From Hedera helix (lineage: Eukaryota > Streptophyta > Magnoliopsida > Apiales > Araliaceae), in contig OX359269.1 of the NCBI GenBank assembly GCA_947179155.2, forward strand, positions 50,059,024-50,123,023: a stretch of DNA of 64,000 nt, read 5' to 3'. Position 1 is the first letter of the stretch, and every line of letters starts with the position of its first letter. Shown here piece by piece: positions 1 to 11,744 of the stretch. The notes beneath the pieces are model-generated. The model was not told where the DNA came from, searched no databases, and was given only the letters and a program-made list of their open reading frames with translations. The position numbers were made by a program, and so were the translations under genes.

Positions 1-721
1 TGTTAACTGCACGAATTGTAAACATTAAAAGAAAAAAACTATTTATCCCCTCCATAAAAAACTTTAACCCAGTCACGTGAATATAACCTTGTGGGAGATG
101 GGAATTAAGAATTAGACCCAGGAAATAATCCCGAAACAAAACCTAAAATTCTATAAACCTGGTTATGACTCTAGTTCACATAAAATAATCAAAAAGCATC
201 GGTAACAGCTACATATGAACCTAGGTCAGAAATTGAAAGGGTAAATTCACATCCATCATAACTAAATGTATCTAAGTAGACAGATTAACCCTAACCTAAA
301 GATTTCAAGCACTTCCCGTTGGGATAAACTCGGGAATTTTGGCATACTCGATAAAATAAATCTCAGAAAACTAACCACTTGTCAGAAACCCAGTTCATGA
401 CTTCATACTATAAATTAAGGGAATTGATAAATTAGAATCAATCACAAGTAGATACTCTCGGTGCACATAAATTGGAGTAATTGAAAACCTATATTAGCAA
501 CAATAACACTAAGAAATACACCAGAATTCAGAAAAATTAAGTAAAATCAGATATATAAAACCACCCAATTCGAACAAACTCCAGTTAATCATATACTCAA
601 AAAGCTGAATCTCAAATTCAATAGGTAGGTTACAAACCCTCAGTTCATAAAATTAAACGCCTAAAATCAGCATCGAATAACAAAATTACCACTTGGAAAG
701 ATTGCCCTGCTGTAAAAATGA
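1..721. other. gene-free flank downstream of ISD11
   Basis: AT-rich sequence with no ORF of interest on either strand. The last part just before 721 should hold the 3' UTR of the minus-strand ISD11 gene. I see no repeat or transposon ends here. Confidence 0.5.
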
Positions 722-991
722 TTAGTGATTGAGCTCCATGATGCTTTTAACCTTGGGTGCGTAGAGAGAGTAAACAAGGACCTGTCTTTTGGCAATATCC
801 AGCTGAGACTTTCCCTGAGAGAAGGCGACGGAGATAGAAGATGGGTCGGTGAGATGTTTGTTCTGCCGAAAGCCGTCGATGATCCGACGCTTGCTGTATT
901 CTTTGATGTTGTAGTCTGCGAATTGACGGGATGTTCGCAGCAGTGACCGGAACAAAGACACGATTACCGATCGACAAGGCCATGCTGCCAT
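722..991 (-). CDS. ISD11: ISD11/LYRM4-type LYR protein (mitochondrial Fe-S assembly factor)
   Basis: Single-exon ORF of 89 aa with the LYR-family layout. An L-F-R version of the LYR signature is followed by LLR at residues 13-19. Then come F-x-x-YN, a basic RRI-x-x-x-F-R-x-N segment and a C-terminal RQ..V..LY helix, as in LYRM4/ISD11. ISD11 binds and stabilises the cysteine desulfurase NFS1, together with acyl carrier protein, in the mitochondrial matrix for Fe-S cluster assembly. The reading frame is open 24 codons further upstream. I chose the internal ATG at 991 because it gives the family length (about 90 aa) and the usual Met-Ala-Ala start. A TATA-like stretch lies about 140 nt upstream. 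The next gene, a bHLH, is on the other strand and unrelated. Confidence 0.92.
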   Translation of the reverse strand: MAAWPCRSVIVSLFRSLLRTSRQFADYNIKEYSKRRIIDGFRQNKHLTDPSSISVAFSQGKSQLDIAKRQVLVYSLYAPKVKSIMELNH

Positions 992-1132
992 CTTAACTTC
1001 TTTCAAGTTCCAAGTTGTGTGTGTAAGTGTGGGAAAGAGAAAGAAAGGACCGGAGAGATGCAACGATTAATCCCGATTAAAGTTAACAGAAACTCAAACA
1101 CAGACCGTATCTGGGCCATTAAAAACTAGAGT

Positions 1133-1147
1133 CTTATATATATTTTT
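1133..1147 (-). promoter_or_regulatory. TATA-like element upstream of ISD11
   Basis: On the minus strand this reads as an A-rich run into TATATATAAG, about 142-156 nt upstream of the chosen ATG. That suits transcription starting near 1105-1115. Position and composition are the only evidence. Confidence 0.4.
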
Positions 1148-1589
1148 GTGTCAGACCTATCGCCTGTTAGACATCCGTTGATAAGTTGGTCATTCTTTCA
1201 AAAAAATTGGTCGGTTGGTGCTTATTATTTGACTTATAAGTTAGTTTATAAGTCCAAAAAAAAAATAAGTGACAATTTGCTAAGTTATTTTTTTTTAAAT
1301 TGGTCCGCTCAAATAAAATACATAAATAATATTTTAATAATTTTTATATTTTATTTAATTTATAAGTTATTATTAGTCGAACACATCCATAACTATTATT
1401 TATAATTCTCAATTTATAAGTAAAAATGATGCTGAACATTTTTACTTATAAATCTATTAAAATTTTAACTTATAAATCTACTAAAATTTTAATTTTAAGT
1501 AAAAGAAATAAGTCATTCCCGAACGACCTCCTAACCTTTAGATATAATTTATGCAGAAAGTTTACGCAGTTAAACTTATTCATAATATA

Positions 1590-1878
1590 CTCCCTCGGTT
1601 CTTATTATTTGTCTTTTTAAAAATAAACACAAATAATAATTAAAAAAATAATATTATATTTTTTAGTTAAAAATAATTTTAAATATCAATATTATTTTTA
1701 TATTAGAATAAGAGAGTGTTATTTAATAGATAAAAAATAATGAGAGAACCAAAATTATATTTAATACTTGGTACTATTAGAAACTAAGCAATTAATGGTT
1801 ACTTAAAATTTTTAAACGACAAATATTAAAAGACAAAAATATTTTTCTAACACGACATTTAAAAATAGACGGAAGGAG
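1590..1878. mobile_element. Stowaway-type MITE (Tc1/mariner class), about 289 bp
   Basis: The left end starts CTCCCTCGGTTC and the right end is GACGGAAGGAG, the inverted CTCC-TCCGT signature of plant Stowaway elements. Each end abuts a TA dinucleotide (1588-1589 and 1879-1880), the expected target duplication. The interior is AT-rich and non-coding. The DNA just to the left (about 1190-1560) is also AT-rich with repeated ATAAGT words and no gene. Confidence 0.8.
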
Positions 1879-1999
1879 TATTGTACTTGCTTTATTTTCC
1901 AACATATTTTACCCTGCGACTCTTTGATTGTTTATGAGCGGTCAAACGTGTTTAAATATAAATTTAATAAACAAAAAATATGATAATTAATTTTTATGA

Positions 2000-2776
2000 C
2001 TTGTTAGATGATTGTTTAGGAAGTAAATGAGGGCTAGATAGCTATTCTGTTTATTTTATTACAATATGAACTATGTTATGTTTGAAGTCTATTAGTCATT
2101 TCCAGCCTTTGTGTTGAGTGGGTTGCTACAGTTGTTATTCTGCTAGCATTTCTGTCAATTTTTTGTGTTTCGAGAATAACTTTTTTCAATGATGGTAGTA
2201 TTCTTGAAGTTCAAAAGGGAAATTCTTACGCTATTATTTTTTTGTACAATTCTTTTTCCTTCGAAATAACGTAGACTTTAAGTGTGCGAACAAAGTGGAG
2301 TAATTAGGTATGATGTAATTTTAAATAGTGAATTAATAAATCTCCCTCATGATCGATAGAGGTTTCTAGAGAGCATGACATTCACATATAGAGAAATCAG
2401 TGTTTTTTTGAGAAATAAGTAGGACCCATATAAGAAAATTTTGGGTGGTTGTGGCTATTAAGGGAGAAATAGACAACTGGAAATGAAATTTTTCGAACCC
2501 TCAGATCATTTTTTATCAATGGTTGTGAAAAGCTTGGCCATTCTATCAAATATGTATATGCGACATGTGGCATGGATGTTTTAAGATGAGAGTTTGAGTC
2601 AAATATGCAATTATGCTTGTTTTATTGTTTAGATCCGATCTGTGAGTCAAACTTGTTAGATGACAGCTTAGGAAGTAAATGTGGACTAACTAGCTTAGTT
2701 GTTTATCTTATTACAATCTGAACTCTATTATGTTTGAATTCTATTAGTCATTTCCAGTCTGTGTGTTGAGTGGGCT
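2000..2776. repeat. pair of diverged direct repeats (about 125 bp each)
   Basis: Positions 2000-2124 and 2652-2776 align along their length. Both hold CTTGTTAGATGA, TTAGGAAGTAAATG, a TTATTACAAT..GAACT block and TCTATTAGTCATTTCCAG, then GTGTTGAGTGGG. They bracket about 530 bp of AT-rich DNA with no gene. The second copy ends about 80 bp before the pseudogene at 2858. This may be a local segmental duplication or an old repeat pair. Confidence 0.75.
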
Positions 2777-2857
2777 GTCATGACCTATCTCAAGTGAGTA
2801 TATACTTGAGTTAACTACTTTACTACACCTGACAACCACAACATTTTCCCTCTCCAC

Positions 2858-3261
2858 ATGGCTGTCGTTTCTCTGTGTGCCTTAGCAACTTGTGTTAAAT
2901 CAATGGAAGAATTGAGGGAGATAAAAGAAAGGCTTGACGACTGTTTCAGAGTTCTGAAAGAGTTCTCGACACTAGATTATGGAACCGGTATAATTTGTTG
3001 TGATGACCCTTGGTGCTCACCTTCAAAGCGAAAATCAATTGAAGAAGCTGTTGCTAGATGAAATAGATTTGAACAAGCTTCTTCCAAATATGGTGTCAAT
3101 ACGACAGCCTTGATGTCTAAAAGCGAGGAAGTTGGTGTGGATTGGAGAGAATTATTGGATGGAGGGGGAAACCTTTCGAGGAATTAACTGAGGAAGTATG
3201 CAACCAATTTGAACAACTTCGTGCCGATGCAGTGTTTGCTTTTGAGCATTATTTTCCTTAA
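2858..3261 (+). pseudogene. unrecognised broken gene fragment
   Basis: An ATG frame of 67 codons ends at TGA (3059-3061), but coding-like acidic sequence continues in the same frame for about 40 codons. It then moves to another frame at about 3165-3180, where a further stretch rich in Glu, Phe and Leu runs to TAA at 3259-3261. The TGA falls where a Trp (TGG) would be plausible. The pieces look like one ancestral protein of about 130 aa or a fragment of a larger one, broken by one stop and one frameshift. I do not recognise the family. An unannotated intron could explain part of this, but I found no good splice sites. Confidence 0.5.
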
Positions 3262-3299
3262 ATCTAATGATAGTTCTACGTGCTCTGCATTTTCAGGAC

Positions 3300-4747
3300 T
3301 CTTTAAACGTTTGATGCCACTGGATTTTCTTGCTAGTCTTTAAGGGGTCATAAAGACTCCTATTATTTATATCAAAAGAACTAAATAAACATTTGCTTAT
3401 TTTTATGTGGAACATTTGATTTTGCCCATCTTTCAAGTTTGTTTATCTACATTACAACAATAACGTACACGCGCGCACGCACACACATATATATATGAAT
3501 ATATTTTTTATGTGGTTATAAAAATATATTGGCTGAATCATATTAAATGGTAAGGTCTTCTGAATGTGACTAAACTTGGACAGAAGGGCAAAATATTCTA
3601 TAGTAGCATGGCATCCCCTTAATGAAGCTGGTTTTGCTTAATCTGCTAGCAGTGGAGCATTGCTGGCACCGTGGCACGTACTTCCTTTGAATTAGTATGC
3701 CGCCCTCGTTACTACTATTCTTTTCGTGTATCTTATAGCATTTGTCTCTCTCTCTCTCTCTTTGTTTAAATGTTAAACGGGAAAAAAGGTTTATTTAGAA
3801 TGTCCTGCATTTCATTGTTACACTACTCAACTCAAAATCAACTGATTATTATTAGATTTGACATCATTTTGAGAGAGACTTTATTAATCCTTTTTTTTTT
3901 TTTGGAGACACTTGATTCTTAACACATTTCCCCAGTAAGAACAAATAAATTTGGAGGTGCCCACACGAGTTGTTAATACCAGACCAGAATAAGCATCCAC
4001 ACGAGTGCATATCAGCTAACAGAGATATGATCTCATAACATTTTGGCGCATACTACTAGTATATCATTACATATATGTTGAACATTGTCACCCCAACATG
4101 TGTTACTATGGTCCTCCAGTTTGTCTAACTGTTCATATGTTCAAAATCGAACAGACTTGTTCCATATTTGCTCTGCCATTTTGAATGAAACAAACCGTTT
4201 TACCCGATCTCCTAACACGTTGATTAATGGTTCAAGGTATGTTTATTTCTGAAATTATTACAAACAAACTTAGGTGGACTAATTATATTAATCAATACTT
4301 AATTATTATGGCCAATAATCTGATCTCTGCCCAGTACCCACCACCACTTGATTTTGAATTGAAATAATACTTGCAGCAAGATTGTATGTTAGTTGGGTTA
4401 AATCTACTTAAAATAAGGGTAATATGACTCGGGATTCTTAAATTATGACATTTGAAATTGAATCATTTGATTTGTTAGCTGAAAACTGACCAACCAACAC
4501 TGAAAAAGGGCAAAGTACTTGGATAATATTGGAAAAAATATGCAGAGGAGCCAAAGTAAAGCATGTATGTCCTCTTCTCCATCAGACTTCACTGTTACTA
4601 CATGTTGTCATTAACGATCTCTATCAACCAAATGTGACATCCAATATGGATAAGCAGACAAGGAAAATAAGAGATGGAATACAAACTCAAACTATACTAC
4701 TTTCTGTGTTAGAACTGATAGAGACAGAGAAAGGCAACAAAGCAGGT

Positions 4748-4813
<66 letters not shown>

Positions 4814-5365
4814 GAATAGCTAGTGTATAGTACCAAAATGGAATGTGCACTGACAAAAATAGCCAGTTGAATGAGAATTAGAGACTAAACAGAGGATCTT
4901 CTCACGTGCACCCGTACTATTCTGGTCAACATGTATGCATTACTAACTAATCCTTCTAAAAATCCACTGGATTTCTTTTTTCACTCATGTTTCTGGTTTT
5001 ATCTTTCCTCCGATTCTGCCTCTGCTGTTTTCTCTAATTATATATTTTTATTTATTTTTATATGAGAATCCTCTAACAAGTCCAGAAAAGGAAAGAAAAA
5101 ATCCAAGTTTAAAATACATAACATCCATTTCTGTTGTCAGTTTCTCTCCCATAGAATAAATTAACATGAGCTTGTTTTCCAACAGGCGTGGAAACATATT
5201 TCTTTCTTTGTCCAGTCTTTTACTCGTCATATCAGTTACAGTTTTTTTCTACTTTTTAATATTAAAAGTAATGAAAAATAATCCAATAATGTTTACATTT
5301 CATTTGAGGATTGCTTCTTCTAAATTACTCGTCGACTCAAGTATGTATATATGCTTGAAATTCAG
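3300..5365. other. gene-free region upstream of the bHLH gene
   Basis: No convincing coding sequence. It holds a short CA/TA microsatellite near 3466-3495, a CT run near 3745 and the long AT tract at 4751-4811. The promoter and first coding exon of the following bHLH gene should lie here or just upstream, but I could not find them with confidence. Confidence 0.5.
4751..4811. repeat. (AT)n microsatellite, about 30 units
   Basis: Uninterrupted AT dinucleotide run of about 60 bp, about 550 bp upstream of the first recognised bHLH exon. Confidence 0.98.
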
Positions 5366-7199
5366 GTCAAACTATAAAGTCGCAGAGCTAACATGGGAAA
5401 ATGGCCATCTATCCATGCATGAACTTGGTATGATCCTTCCCACTGCACAAACAAAGACCACATGGGATGGGACCCGCGATACGCTAGAGTCTATTGTTAA
5501 TCAAGCTACGAACCACGGCCAAAATATAAAATTAGCCAAAACTGATCATCACGGGAATCGTACGGGAACCACGAGCTCTATTGTTAAATCCTATAACAGA
5601 AAACGTGGAGAAAATTTGAACCACCTAGAAATGGCTCCAGGTTTCGCGAATAAAAGGGTGCTGTTAGAGTACTCTGATCAACAACACGCAGACCGGAGTG
5701 CATGTACCAATGCTAGCGCAACCTTTTGTATGGATAATGATACAACTATGATGGCGTGGCCTTTCCTTGAATCTCCTCGGAGCTTGAAAACTAAATATGT
5801 GGTTGAGGATTCAGCTTGTCATGATGTCTCGGTAGATTCTAAATTTCCCGGAGTCTTATCGCTTCAGTCATGATATTTATATGGTGCCTGTTGACCAAAA
5901 AGACTACTATTTCAAAACTAGAAAATTTCCAAGTAACGAAGAAAGTATTCTAAAATCTATGAATTCAGAGTTTCAGACAATGCTGAGAAACATAGAATAT
6001 CCCTGAAACAAAACAACTATCAATGTCTAGAGGATACTCTATACTTTACATTCATATTAGTTCTTTTCATTATGCTATTTTAGTAACGACTTCATAATAT
6101 TTGTGTCATTAACAGTTTCTCTACCATTCTTTACAGGAAAACCGTGATAAAGAGAATGAGACCAAGGGTGAAACAGTCCGATCCCACATAACAAGACGGA
6201 GTAGAGATGCTGTCGTTCATAATCAGTCAGAACGGGTAATTATCGGTTACACGTTTGACGATTACTTTCGGGGTAGATTATAACATTGTCTTAATAGCAA
6301 TATAAGAATTTAACAGCATATAAAGTGCATAATAATAGAAGTGTTTGGTCATGGTATTTCTGCAGAGACGTAGAGATAGAATCAACCAGAAGATGAAAGC
6401 TCTACAGAAGCTAGTGCCTAATGCAAATAAGGTGAGAAAATCAAGAATTCCCTTACTTTTTTGTTGTTCTACCGGGATAAATTAAGATATCTGTTAACTG
6501 AAATAGTTAGTTATGGTACTTTAATACTTGCAGACTGATAAAGCTTCAGTGATTGATGAAGTTATCGCGTACTTAAAACAACTTCAAGCACAAGTTCAGA
6601 TGATGAGTGTTAGAAATATGCCCCAAATGATGATGCCTCTAGGAATGCAGCAACAGTTTCAGATGTCTCTATTAGCACGTATGGGGATGGGCGTTGGACT
6701 AGGGATGAATACAGGAATGCTTGACATGACTACTCTACCTCAAGTCCACCCAAACTCTGCCACTGGTGCTGGTTTCACTTTTATCCAACCACCACTTGTT
6801 GTTCCTCCCATGATTCAGAGTCGCATTTCGTCACAATCAGTGCCTAGTCAGGGTACCAACACTTCTGTTCAATTCAATGATCCATATTGCGCGTTTTTAG
6901 CACGAGTATGTGGAAAACATGCTACAATTATGTAGTATCTGTTTATGCATGATTTCAAATCTAAAAGCCAAAGATTTTCTTTAGTTTTTTTTTTTTTTTT
7001 AAATTGTTTTGTAAAGTTAATTTTATTATCTTTTTAGATGTTTTTGATTGATTGATTATTATCTTTCCTGCAGTCCATGAATATGGAACTCTACAACAAG
7101 ATGGCTGCAGCAGCAACAGCAGCCTATCAACAAGACGTCAATCAGGCAGTAAGGACAACGAGCGATAACTCAAAGTCCAACAATGTTCATGGGGAGTGA
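5366..7199 (+). CDS. UNE10: PIF-family bHLH transcription factor, UNE10/PIF8-like (5' end not found)
   Basis: Recognised exons: 5366-5831, 6137-6235, 6366-6431, 6534-6905 and 7074-7199 (stop TGA 7197-7199). All junctions are GT-AG and keep the frame. The first recognised exon opens with VAELTWENGHLSMH, the phytochrome-B-binding (APB) region of PIF proteins, then the TLESIVNQAT block typical of UNE10/PIF8. The bHLH domain spans exons 2-4. Its basic region has HNQSERRRRDR (E-box-contacting His, Glu and Arg), followed by LQKLVPNANK and TDKASVIDEVIAYL. A Met/Gln-rich tail follows. PIFs are nuclear DNA-binding factors turned over through light-activated phytochrome. The usual N-terminus before the APB region is missing. 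The frame is open upstream to an ATG at 5166, but that stretch is hydrophobic and unlike the family; an acceptor at 5363-5365 suggests an upstream exon. The APB core ends in His instead of the usual Gln. Confidence 0.88.
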
Positions 7200-9079
7200 G
7201 GACACAACTACTTCTATTTTCTACTATCTAAAGAAGCAGATATAGTTGAGTTGTACTCACTTAGGATCATAACTGTCTAGTCCAATTGATCTTATAAGAG
7301 ACTGATCAATTTTTGTATTTAATAGACAACTAGAATTATTATCTTGAATATGAAGCTCTTTTTGTTGTTGTAGTATTTCTCCTTTTACTTCATTATAGCA
7401 ACATTAGAACTCAGTTTATAAATATTAGCTTCAAGGTAATCTGTAAGGACTTTTATTTTTTCTCAAATAAACATTAGCCATTAAGCAGAAGTGGGACAGA
7501 TAATATAAGAATCAGACTTAATATTAAACTGGCTCGACAAAAAATAAGTAAACATAATAAAACTGTATTTTCACATAGGAAACGGGAAGCCAGTGAAGTG
7601 AACCTTTGTCCTGAACAGTAACTAAATTATCAACCTTATATAATTTTCTCATTAAAGAGGGAAAGATAAAAAAAAAAAATTAAGGGTACAACCAACTCAT
7701 ATTGATGGCTATAAACTATGGTACCTTGCGTTGTTTCTATATTCACCCAATCTAAGAAATTAATTTATTTTTTAAAAAAATAAAAGGGAAGCTATTTTCT
7801 CACATGGGTTTATAGCTCACGAGCTTGCTTAAAAACTACTAAGATTCTTGAGGGTGTTCTTGGAAGCAAGATCAACAAATAAAGATTCTAATTCAAGTGC
7901 AATTCAGGTTCAGAATATTGGAGTTATTTGCAACAACCCACCTCCTTACTTCATTAGAAATGCATAATATCAGGAAATGGCTAGGAAATTTATGAATGGC
8001 AATAATTGAATTGAGCTAGTTCTTGCTGGGGTTCCTACTGAAATCCCATCAATTTGCCTACTGTAAAAGTGAGCTCATTAAGCGTTAGTCTCTAAAAATG
8101 AGATATTCTTATTAAATATAATAGCGACTCCTCATTGCCGGCATTCTTAGTTCCACACCACACGGCTGAAAACTAGCTTTCCTTTGTGGAACCAAAAATC
8201 TAGTTCGAAGTCATTCTCAAGGCCAAAACACAAGACTCCAACATGTGGATAGGATAGGCAGCAGTGTCACCGTTAGATAATTGCTACTTTAACAAGGGGC
8301 CAAACGACCCTAATCATCATTAATACTTAGCTTATCACAAATGGGTAGTAGAATTATCTAACCAACTCACCTATACTCGTTCATACTTGCATTGAATACC
8401 TCATATCAAGGTTAGTCAAAACACACTAAAAATTTAAGATTTGGAATAAAACTAACAATTTAGAACACCCATCTAAGAACTTTGTTGTACACAAAAATAT
8501 TCAAAACAACATAGGATGGAAAAATGATTTCATGATTTGGTTGAGTTTAATAACATACTATATGTAGGATGTGTGTTATTTTATCATTGTTGATTCACAC
8601 TATAGTTTGACATATTATTTGATAGTTGTTAAAATCTTGTTGGTATAACATTGAATAAAATTCTAAACGAGATTACTTTTTAACTTAAGACGATATCCGT
8701 CCTCAATTTACTGCAACATGTTATTAATCAACGAATTCGCCTCCCAGCATAAGATAGACACAAAAATAATAATTTGAACCATTGTTACTGTTTGCAGTAC
8801 AGTAACAAAACAAAACTATAAATTATATGAAGAAGAATAGAGAGAAAAGTACAAGAAAGTTATTTCACAAAATGAATAGGAAGATAAAAAACTGATTTGT
8901 AATTTGGTTAAGTTAAATAACATACTATGTGTAGATGTGTAATTTCGTTAATTCACAATACAGTTGGACATACAGTTTGATAGTAAAAATTATAATACTC
9001 GGTCCAATCTCAAATGAACGATTGTAAAAGAGTTAACTACATAATGTAATCTAAGCCAATTATACTTATAAAATCAGCC

Positions 9080-9125
<46 letters not shown>

Positions 9126-9674
9126 CAATCATATATTTCACCTCGGGACCAATGAATCCTCCCAAAGAGATCTCATGTGGTTCCGGATGAAACTCAACCT
9201 CCACTTGATCATTTACTGGATGCTAGGGGGCCTAGGACAGCCAACTGTGTATTAAATAGAAATTCTAAACTCTTCTAACGTTCAAATTCAAGAAGATTGT
9301 GAGCTGTATGCATAGTCTGAATAGTATATCTAACTAAAGTCTTTCATCATGCAATTTTTAATGTGTATTTTGGCTAGCAATGAAGTTTTCTAAGGACCAT
9401 TTGCTTCTTACTCACAGGCTGGATGATACATAACAATTGGAAGGGGATATCCCATCTAGCCTCTTTAACGAGGAGACTATTATTTATCAAGGCACCACCC
9501 GGTTGCCGACTCTTGCACAGTTGCAGTGTAGTGTTTTTAATTTTTTTTTTTTTTTTTATTATTATTTTTTTAAGTGGCACCTGTGGGTCCCAGCATGATT
9601 ATACTCCCAGATACAAGCACTACGTTCATGTCATTTCTAACCGAGTCACTTCTTATGATAGCTTTAAGAAGGGT
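7200..9674. other. gene-free region
   Basis: No coding sequence recognised. Two diverged direct copies of a roughly 115-bp AT-rich block lie near 8525-8640 and 8885-9000; both contain TAATAACATACTAT-like text and a TTTGATAGT end. An (AT)n tract of about 40 bp lies at 9083-9122. A T-rich stretch is at about 9541-9570. The 3' UTR of the bHLH gene should occupy the first few hundred bases. Confidence 0.5.
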
Positions 9675-10726
9675 TGTAGTTCCGTGACTATAGTAAATAT
9701 TTAATATGCAATAACAGAGTTACTAAATTAAATAAGTAAATTGAAATTAGAAAGTTCAGTATACATACTTGGAAAAAGGAGATTGAATTTTTTTGAAAAG
9801 ATTAAATCCGAGTCATTTGAATTCACAAAGTCTCCTTGAAGCAAATTTATTCCCTCACTGGTGCTAAAAGGTTTTTGAATAATTACTTCTCAAGATGAAA
9901 TAGATTTTCAATCCTTAATTAGATACACTTCAAAATTAAAAATTCTTCGAACTCAATTTCTATGCTTTATACTCAAACTGACAATTTCTATGCTTTATAC
10001 TCGAACTGACAATTTCTATGCTTTATACTCGAACTGACTATATGATGAATGCAGAAGAATGAAAATTATTTCTGAAAATGAATGAATTTTGATTGCAGCC
10101 CAGGCATGCTATTTATAGGATGAATTGTGACTGATCAGAAGGGACACTTCCTTTGGCAATAAGAATGGGCGCTTCTGTACAGAAAATGCGCCATAAAAAA
10201 CGACGTAGTTTTGGGTCTAATAGAATGGTGCTTCTGTTCAGAAGAGGCGCGTCTCAAAACGACACAGTTTTGTTTCCGCATTTGTAATAAAACTTTAAAC
10301 AAAATTTTAAATAAATTTTGCCCAAAAAATTATATACAGTGTGACCCACGATCCGACCCGACTGGGCAATCGCACGCGTGTTCAAACCAAGCCTTAGCTA
10401 AGTCCTCTCTCTTCCACAAAAGTGGGGTGCCCCTTGGGGCCCTTCCCATTGTGCAACTATTCCATATATAAACCATTCACCTTTCCCTTATTTATTCTAT
10501 GTGGGACAAGGTATTTATGACAAGTTTAAATATTTCAAGTAGATGATTTTAGAGTCAATTTTTCATTTAATACTTAATGGATTTGAACAAATAAATATAC
10601 CACGTTATACTCTTTGCGGAGGAGAACGCGTTGGTACATGGACCCGACATTTTTGGAGTTTGGGTCCCACATTAATTGAGCCTAAAAAATGCTCTAATTA
10701 TTTAGTTTTCAAATCTATTTCCAACA
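9675..10726 (-). mobile_element. probable solo LTR of a retrotransposon
   Basis: On the minus strand the block begins TGTTGGAAATAGATTTG (right end, 10726) and could end in ACA at 9675, giving the TG..CA termini of an LTR. The bases outside the ends are AGGGT (9670-9674) and GGGGT (10727-10731), a 5-bp target duplication with one mismatch. Inside is a TATATA box on the minus strand near 10465, next to a GTGGGAC-containing region typical of plant copia LTRs. No gag or pol lies on either side, so a solo LTR fits best. The left boundary is the weaker one. Confidence 0.45.
9954..10037 (+). repeat. 28-bp tandem repeat, three copies
   Basis: Three head-to-tail units start at 9954, 9982 and 10010. 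Each reads CAATTTCTATGCTTTATACT plus eight more bases. Units 2 and 3 are identical and unit 1 differs by one base. They lie inside the probable solo LTR. Confidence 0.95.
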
Positions 10727-10731
10727 GGGGT

Positions 10732-11622
10732 ATCTCCCATAATAAGGGGAGTAGTTGCTGGTAACCGGAATTAACTGATTAGGATTGCTAGACAAAGCTG
10801 TAACGGGCTGCTGCATAGCCCCATTCATCTTCTAATTTTTAACTCTTTCGAGGATGAATGGTTGCAGGTAAGACTAATCACCGCCTCAAGTGAACTCACT
10901 TCAGTGCTCCATAACAAAATGAAGAATTAGAATTATCTTTTTAAAGAAAAAAACATTGGTAGCAGAAAATATTAGTATTGCAGTGCCACCTCTGCTATCA
11001 AGTGAAGATTTAATTCTGACAAAAATAAACTCAGTTTATTGAGAGACAAATTCTTTAACTTACCCTACACTGTTGGGAAAAATGAAGACTGAATGAATAT
11101 AAATCTGGGTAGAGCATGTTATTATGTTTTCCTTACCTGCGGCGAACAAGCTAAGAGTTTACAGAGAAAAAAAAGAAAGGAATTTTTTGTTGTTGTGTGC
11201 GCGCGTGTGGTGGGTTCTAATTAAGTTTTCCAATACAGCCATTCAACCATCAAAACTGATTCAATCACCACGTCTTTCCAAATCAATCAATGAAACTGCC
11301 TCATACCATCATACCATCTTATTAATAACTTCCACTCCATCTACAAGTAGACCAGCACATTCAAACGTATTCAGTAATCACTCGAGGCAAAAATACAACA
11401 AAGGTACCTACTGACGATCACATTACATCAACTTCGCTACATTATGAAAGCAATAATCCACGTACTGAGGCCTATCAAGTGCAGGATTATGATACTGTTG
11501 CCATCTCTCTAACTATGAAAACTTAGAACGAAGCATCTGGAAGCAGAGTTTAACTTAACACTTATAAAGCAGATTCAACCAAAGGACTCCAAAGGTGGAT
11601 AACTTTATGCCAGGGTATTGTT

Positions 11623-11624
<2 letters not shown>
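10732..11624. other. gene-free region downstream of the RING gene
   Basis: No coding sequence or repeat boundary recognised. A GT/CG-rich patch lies near 11195-11210. The distal 3' UTR or terminator of the minus-strand RING gene could extend into the right end. Confidence 0.4.

Positions 11625-11664
<40 letters not shown>
11625..11664 (+). repeat. poly-G tract of 40 nt
   Basis: Forty consecutive G on the plus strand, directly after TTTT. It lies 80-120 nt past the stop codon of the minus-strand RING gene, so the mRNA would carry a C40 run if its 3' UTR extends that far. Exact length may be affected by sequencing or assembly. Confidence 0.95.
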
Positions 11665-11666
<2 letters not shown>

Positions 11667-11744
11667 GACAAATTGCATATTTATAGAGCCAATGAAAGCA
11701 GTTCTATAAAGGAGGCTTGTGATTTACAGAATGAGAACTGAAAC

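Noticed and set aside
722..946. Plus-strand ORF opposite ISD11
   Set aside because: Shadow of the conserved minus-strand reading frame.
5166..5365. ATG-started N-terminal extension in frame with the bHLH protein
   Set aside because: The stretch is hydrophobic and unlike any PIF N-terminus, and a good acceptor site ends at 5365, so it is more likely intron.
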